In this document: in pieces, positions 31,251 to 33,815 of the stretch
Position numbering within the stretch: the stretch's first letter is position 1
Layout of the letters: each line of letters starts with the position of its first letter
DNA from: Candidatus Heimdallarchaeota archaeon
Lineage (GTDB): Archaea > Asgardarchaeota > Heimdallarchaeia > Heimdallarchaeales > Heimdallarchaeaceae
Direction: 5' to 3'
Assembly (NCBI GenBank): GCA_016839875.1
Contig: JAEOTK010000061.1
Span: forward strand, 1-33,815
Length of the DNA: 33,815 bases
The notes under the pieces: generated by a model
The model's database searches: none
Told to the model about the DNA's origin: nothing
Seen by the model: the letters and a program-made list of their open reading frames with translations, nothing else
Program-made: the position numbers and the translations under genes

Positions 31251-32630
31251 TTATTTCTCTTCGTTTGTTAGAATGAAAAGTTCAGAGTTAAAGACGAATA
31301 CAGGAATTTCTTCAGTTATATCTAGTGATTTATTGAAATCAACCTCTGCGGAGAATTTTCTTTCAAACATTGTATGAGATAAGCCCATCGAGATGTTCGA
31401 TATAGAGATGAAAGCATCAACAGAATAATGATCTGATGCTGGGTCATCATAAATTGTTCCGCTTCCAACTGTTGAATTTATTAGAGTATTATTGAAATGT
31501 TGATTTACAAAGATATGGTCGATTCTTGAATGCATATTAAGAACGTGGAGAGTACGACCATCTTCAGTATCGTTGGGGTGAAGGTGTCTATATACATCAG
31601 TGAAGTTATGAACTTTGGATGAATACTGCCCGTATTCTGGATGACTTGGATCTAGTAACATGATTGATGGAGCAAAACCAAAATCTGCTCCAGCTTCAGG
31701 TAGAGATTGATTGTCATCTGAAAGAGCCATTGAGTTTGTATCTCCAATGAAGATAATCGGAACATCACCTAAATCATCCATGTAGTTGATGAATCCCTCT
31801 GTCTCCTTTGCTCTTCTCTCTTCCTCATGTGTTCCTGAGCAACACTTCAAGTGATAGCCAATAATATGGACCTCGTTTCCTTGAATATCAACTACAGCAT
31901 GTCCGAAATCAGATGCGAGATGATGTTCTGTTTCATCATCTAAAGTTACGCTATCATCATAGAAGAAATCCACAATAGGATATCTACTCAAAATAGCTGC
32001 TCCTTGAGTGCTGTATTGAACTCCTTGAGTTGTATATCCTTCATAAGGAGCTTCTTCGTAGAAATAACCATTCAATTGTTTTATGTATAAATCTAAAAGA
32101 TAGTTGTCACTGTTGTCCCAATAACCAGTTTCTATAAAAACTGCAATATCTGGATTTTCGGTTTTTACCACTTCCAACCATTCAGGATTTAACCCGCTCT
32201 CAAGGATATTGAAATTTAGTATTTTGAACATATCAGTAGGTGCGGGATTGAGGAAATTATCTACTGTGACATTAATTCTATCCTCTGCTGTATTTCCCTT
32301 TTTATCATAAACTATCGTATTTAATGTGTGATATCCATCATCATATTGATTGGTATCCCAGCTATATCCATTTTCAGAGGATTTGAGAACATCATCAATA
32401 TATATCTCTACTTTGTTTATCTTTGCTCCTATTGATCCTGTATCAGTTGCATCAACATTGATCACTAGTGTTCCTGAACAGATATCATCATTTAACGGAT
32501 TTGCAAAAGCTGCAGTAGGTGGAACATTGTCGATTACTGATAATATTGTTACAATTAATGCTGAGGATATTATCAGGAAGATAGAGACGGAAATGATAAT
32601 TAATCTTGGAGATATTTTTGTAAGTTTCAT
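31251..32630 (-). CDS. Exported endonuclease/exonuclease/phosphatase-family hydrolase with Ig-like domain
   Basis: A 459-aa protein with a hydrophobic N-terminal helix (about 10-33) acting as signal or anchor. An Ig-like domain follows at about 36-125 (VEIYIDDV, GYHTLNTIVYDKKGN), then a DNase I-fold catalytic domain from 135 on. Catalytic residues are N141, E167 in VFIETG, H260 in GYHLKCC, D297/N299 in IGDTNS, D371 in RIDHIF and D400/H401 in ASDHYS. Several N-x-S/T sequons fit an extracellular glycoprotein. The Ig-like plus nuclease arrangement suggests hydrolysis of external DNA or phosphate esters at the cell surface; the substrate is open. Confidence 0.85.
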   Translation of the reverse strand: MKLTKISPRLIIISVSIFLIISSALIVTILSVIDNVPPTAAFANPLNDDICSGTLVINVDATDTGSIGAKINKVEIYIDDVLKSSENGYSWDTNQYDDGYHTLNTIVYDKKGNTAEDRINVTVDNFLNPAPTDMFKILNFNILESGLNPEWLEVVKTENPDIAVFIETGYWDNSDNYLLDLYIKQLNGYFYEEAPYEGYTTQGVQYSTQGAAILSRYPIVDFFYDDSVTLDDETEHHLASDFGHAVVDIQGNEVHIIGYHLKCCSGTHEEERRAKETEGFINYMDDLGDVPIIFIGDTNSMALSDDNQSLPEAGADFGFAPSIMLLDPSHPEYGQYSSKVHNFTDVYRHLHPNDTEDGRTLHVLNMHSRIDHIFVNQHFNNTLINSTVGSGTIYDDPASDHYSVDAFISISNISMGLSHTMFERKFSAEVDFNKSLDITEEIPVFVFNSELFILTNEEK

Positions 32631-32669
32631 AATGTAAAACCTTGTATAAAGCTAATTCTTTCTATCAAA

Positions 32670-32684
32670 TGAGCTTGAGCTTGA
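32670..32684. repeat. GAGCTT direct repeat in the divergent promoter region
   Basis: Two GAGCTT words in tandem (32671-32682) lie between ATCAA and TTGAT arms (32664-32668 and 32681-32685). The stretch is midway between the exported hydrolase and histidine phosphatase genes and may be an operator. Confidence 0.3.
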
Positions 32685-32767
32685 TATAAAAAAATTAAGG
32701 TTAGAACAAGATTTTCAAATATAATTATAAACATCAAAGTGAAAAGATAAGCTAATTGGTATTTAAA

Positions 32768-33301
32768 ATGAAAATTATAGAACACAGAAGACATTCAATA
32801 AGAATAAAACCTTCTAAACATTTATCTCAAGAAGGAGTTAATCTAGCTAGAAGAGTAGGAAATGGTATGGAATATTTCGATCAAGTTTATTCCAGTACTG
32901 CACCTAGAGCAATAGATACAGCTTTTGCAATGGGATATTCTGTTGATGAAACACTTGAAATGATTAGTCAAACGCCAGAAGATATTGAAAATGATGTCGA
33001 ATGGGGTACTGATTTTCAGGGGTATTTAGAAGCTTATCAAAGAAGTGAAGCAGTAGCTAAGTATTCTAAAGAACTGGCTGATTTTCATCAAGAATTAGTC
33101 TCTGAACTTCCAAATAGCTCAAAAGTCCTTATAATAAGTCATGGAGGATTAATAGAATTAGCTGCTATTGGATGCTTTCCAAATGAGGATTATGCTTCTT
33201 GGGGAGGACCTTTGGATTGCTGTGAAGGAGTAAGAATCTATTTAGATAAAGGAGAATTTCAATACATAGAATTATTACGTGTTGAAAGTAATGACTCCTA
33301 G
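32768..33301 (+). CDS. Histidine phosphatase-superfamily protein
   Basis: A 177-aa protein of the phosphoglycerate mutase/acid phosphatase fold. The phospho-acceptor motif is RRHS (R8, H9) where RHG is usual; R47 is in SSTAPRAIDTA and the second catalytic His H125 is in IISHGGLIE. Key residues are therefore present, with Gly of RHG changed to Ser. The substrate is unknown; the short size resembles SixA and other small phosphatases. ATG at 32768 is preferred to TTG at 32756. A TATA-like ATAATTATAA lies at 32721-32730. It is divergent from the exported hydrolase. Confidence 0.82.
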   Translation: MKIIEHRRHSIRIKPSKHLSQEGVNLARRVGNGMEYFDQVYSSTAPRAIDTAFAMGYSVDETLEMISQTPEDIENDVEWGTDFQGYLEAYQRSEAVAKYSKELADFHQELVSELPNSSKVLIISHGGLIELAAIGCFPNEDYASWGGPLDCCEGVRIYLDKGEFQYIELLRVESNDS

Positions 33302-33316
33302 AGTAATGGTCTAGAA

Positions 33317-33815
33317 TTATATTTGCTCTGAAAAGATCTTTCCAACTTTGTGAGCCCAATCTTCTATTTTGTTCCAATCCCTATTGTCCTCTTGAAATTC
33401 AGGTATCCTACCTAGTAATCTTTCGTTCGCTAGTTTTGGTAACATCTCTTGAGGTACTCTTCCTCCAAAAGCTGCTTTAGTTACTATGTTCAAATCAGGA
33501 TGTTGAGCTAATACATCTTCTAGAAATGTTTGTTTTGCTGATTCATAGAGATCTTCTTCTCCAGCAAAACCTGAACTAATGAAAACAGCTACTTTTTTTC
33601 CAGTAAAATCGTTGCTCAGATATTTTTCAACATTAGGAACCCACTTTCCATATTCAATACCTGTTGATATGATTATATTATCAAACTCTGATAAATCAGG
33701 AAGAGTCCTGTAATCTTTTAAATTCCAAATCTCAACTTTGAGCTTATAATCTCTCTCCAGTATCTTTGCAATAACTGCACATGCCTCAGGAGTTGCTCCA
33801 TACCTAGTTCCGTAC
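33317..33815 (-). CDS. Flavodoxin-like protein, 5' end outside window
   Basis: This frame is open from the right edge to a TAA at 33317-33319 and encodes 166 residues without its start. It begins YGTRYGATPEACAVIAKIL, the FMN phosphate-binding loop near the N-terminus of flavodoxin-domain proteins, so only a few residues are missing. VEIWNLKDY, FDNIIISTGIEYGKWVP and KKVAVFISSGFAGEED follow, matching the flavodoxin group that includes HemG-like protoporphyrinogen oxidases. The C-terminus is helical. It converges on the histidine phosphatase gene with 15 nt between the stops. A specific redox partner cannot be assigned. Confidence 0.85.
   Translation of the reverse strand, partial: YGTRYGATPEACAVIAKILERDYKLKVEIWNLKDYRTLPDLSEFDNIIISTGIEYGKWVPNVEKYLSNDFTGKKVAVFISSGFAGEEDLYESAKQTFLEDVLAQHPDLNIVTKAAFGGRVPQEMLPKLANERLLGRIPEFQEDNRDWNKIEDWAHKVGKIFSEQI

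Noticed and set aside
32350..32637. 95-aa open frame opposite the exported hydrolase
   Set aside because: Antisense to the signal and Ig-like regions; no domain.
1..33815. tRNA, rRNA, CRISPR array or intact insertion sequence
   Set aside because: None seen on either strand: no cloverleaf-like GC-rich segments, no regularly spaced repeats and no transposase reading frame. A covariance-model scan would be needed to exclude small RNAs.

Overview
The window looks like chromosomal DNA of a low-GC archaeon, most likely an Asgard archaeon. Archaeal markers are MCM, a Gins23-type GINS subunit, Hel308, HerA-NurA, an Lsm/Sm-like protein, RIO2 kinase, DUF460, deoxyhypusine synthase and the archaeal-lipid enzyme CarS. 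The Asgard hint is a GTPase with Rab-type sequence signatures (DYLFK before the P-loop, IGVEF, YYKGSYG). TATA-like boxes sit 20-35 nt before several starts, and some genes carry GGTGA-type ribosome binding sites. The lineage call is inference; no rRNA or other phylogenetic marker was analysed. I saw no tRNA, rRNA, CRISPR array or intact transposon.

Layout. (1) 1-2770, + strand: the end of RIO2 kinase, then DUF460 (a predicted RNase H-fold protein with a coiled coil). These converge with an Lsm gene. (2) 3138-12459, - strand: a replication and repair block, transcribed as MCM, Hel308, GINS, CTP synthase, NurA, HerA. It supplies the replicative helicase core, a fork-repair helicase with a C-terminal PCNA-binding motif, the HerA-NurA resection machine, and CTP for nucleotide pools. 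(3) 12460-15003: a 393-nt intergenic stretch, a membrane-anchored unknown, and a DUF457-type membrane hydrolase with a large, sequon-rich domain. (4) 14986-19529, - strand: a VWA protein and its MoxR AAA+ partner, an Atg22/UMF1-like MFS transporter, and an HDAC-family deacetylase. (5) 19663-25399, + strand: CarS, a Cys-rich small protein, a KaiC-like RecA-fold protein that has lost its Walker motifs, the Rab-like GTPase with an altered switch II, and a complete four-subunit 2-oxoacid (POR-type) ferredoxin oxidoreductase operon. (6) 25400-28297: an orphan adenine-specific DNA methyltransferase preceded by a GC-rich island foreign to its surroundings, then a tandem rhodanese. (7) 28351-33815: deoxyhypusine synthase with a zinc-ribbon partner gene, an SbcD/ICC-like phosphoesterase with an all-helical (PhoU-like?) protein, an exported DNase I-fold hydrolase, a histidine phosphatase, and the end of a flavodoxin-like gene that runs off the window.

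The least conventional part is 20771-22234. A RecA/KaiC-fold protein that appears unable to bind ATP lies directly before a Rab-like GTPase whose catalytic Gln and switch-II Gly are both replaced. I propose these as a candidate regulatory pair. The convergent gene pairs are packed extremely tightly (gaps of 1, 2 and 15 nt, and one 18-nt overlap).
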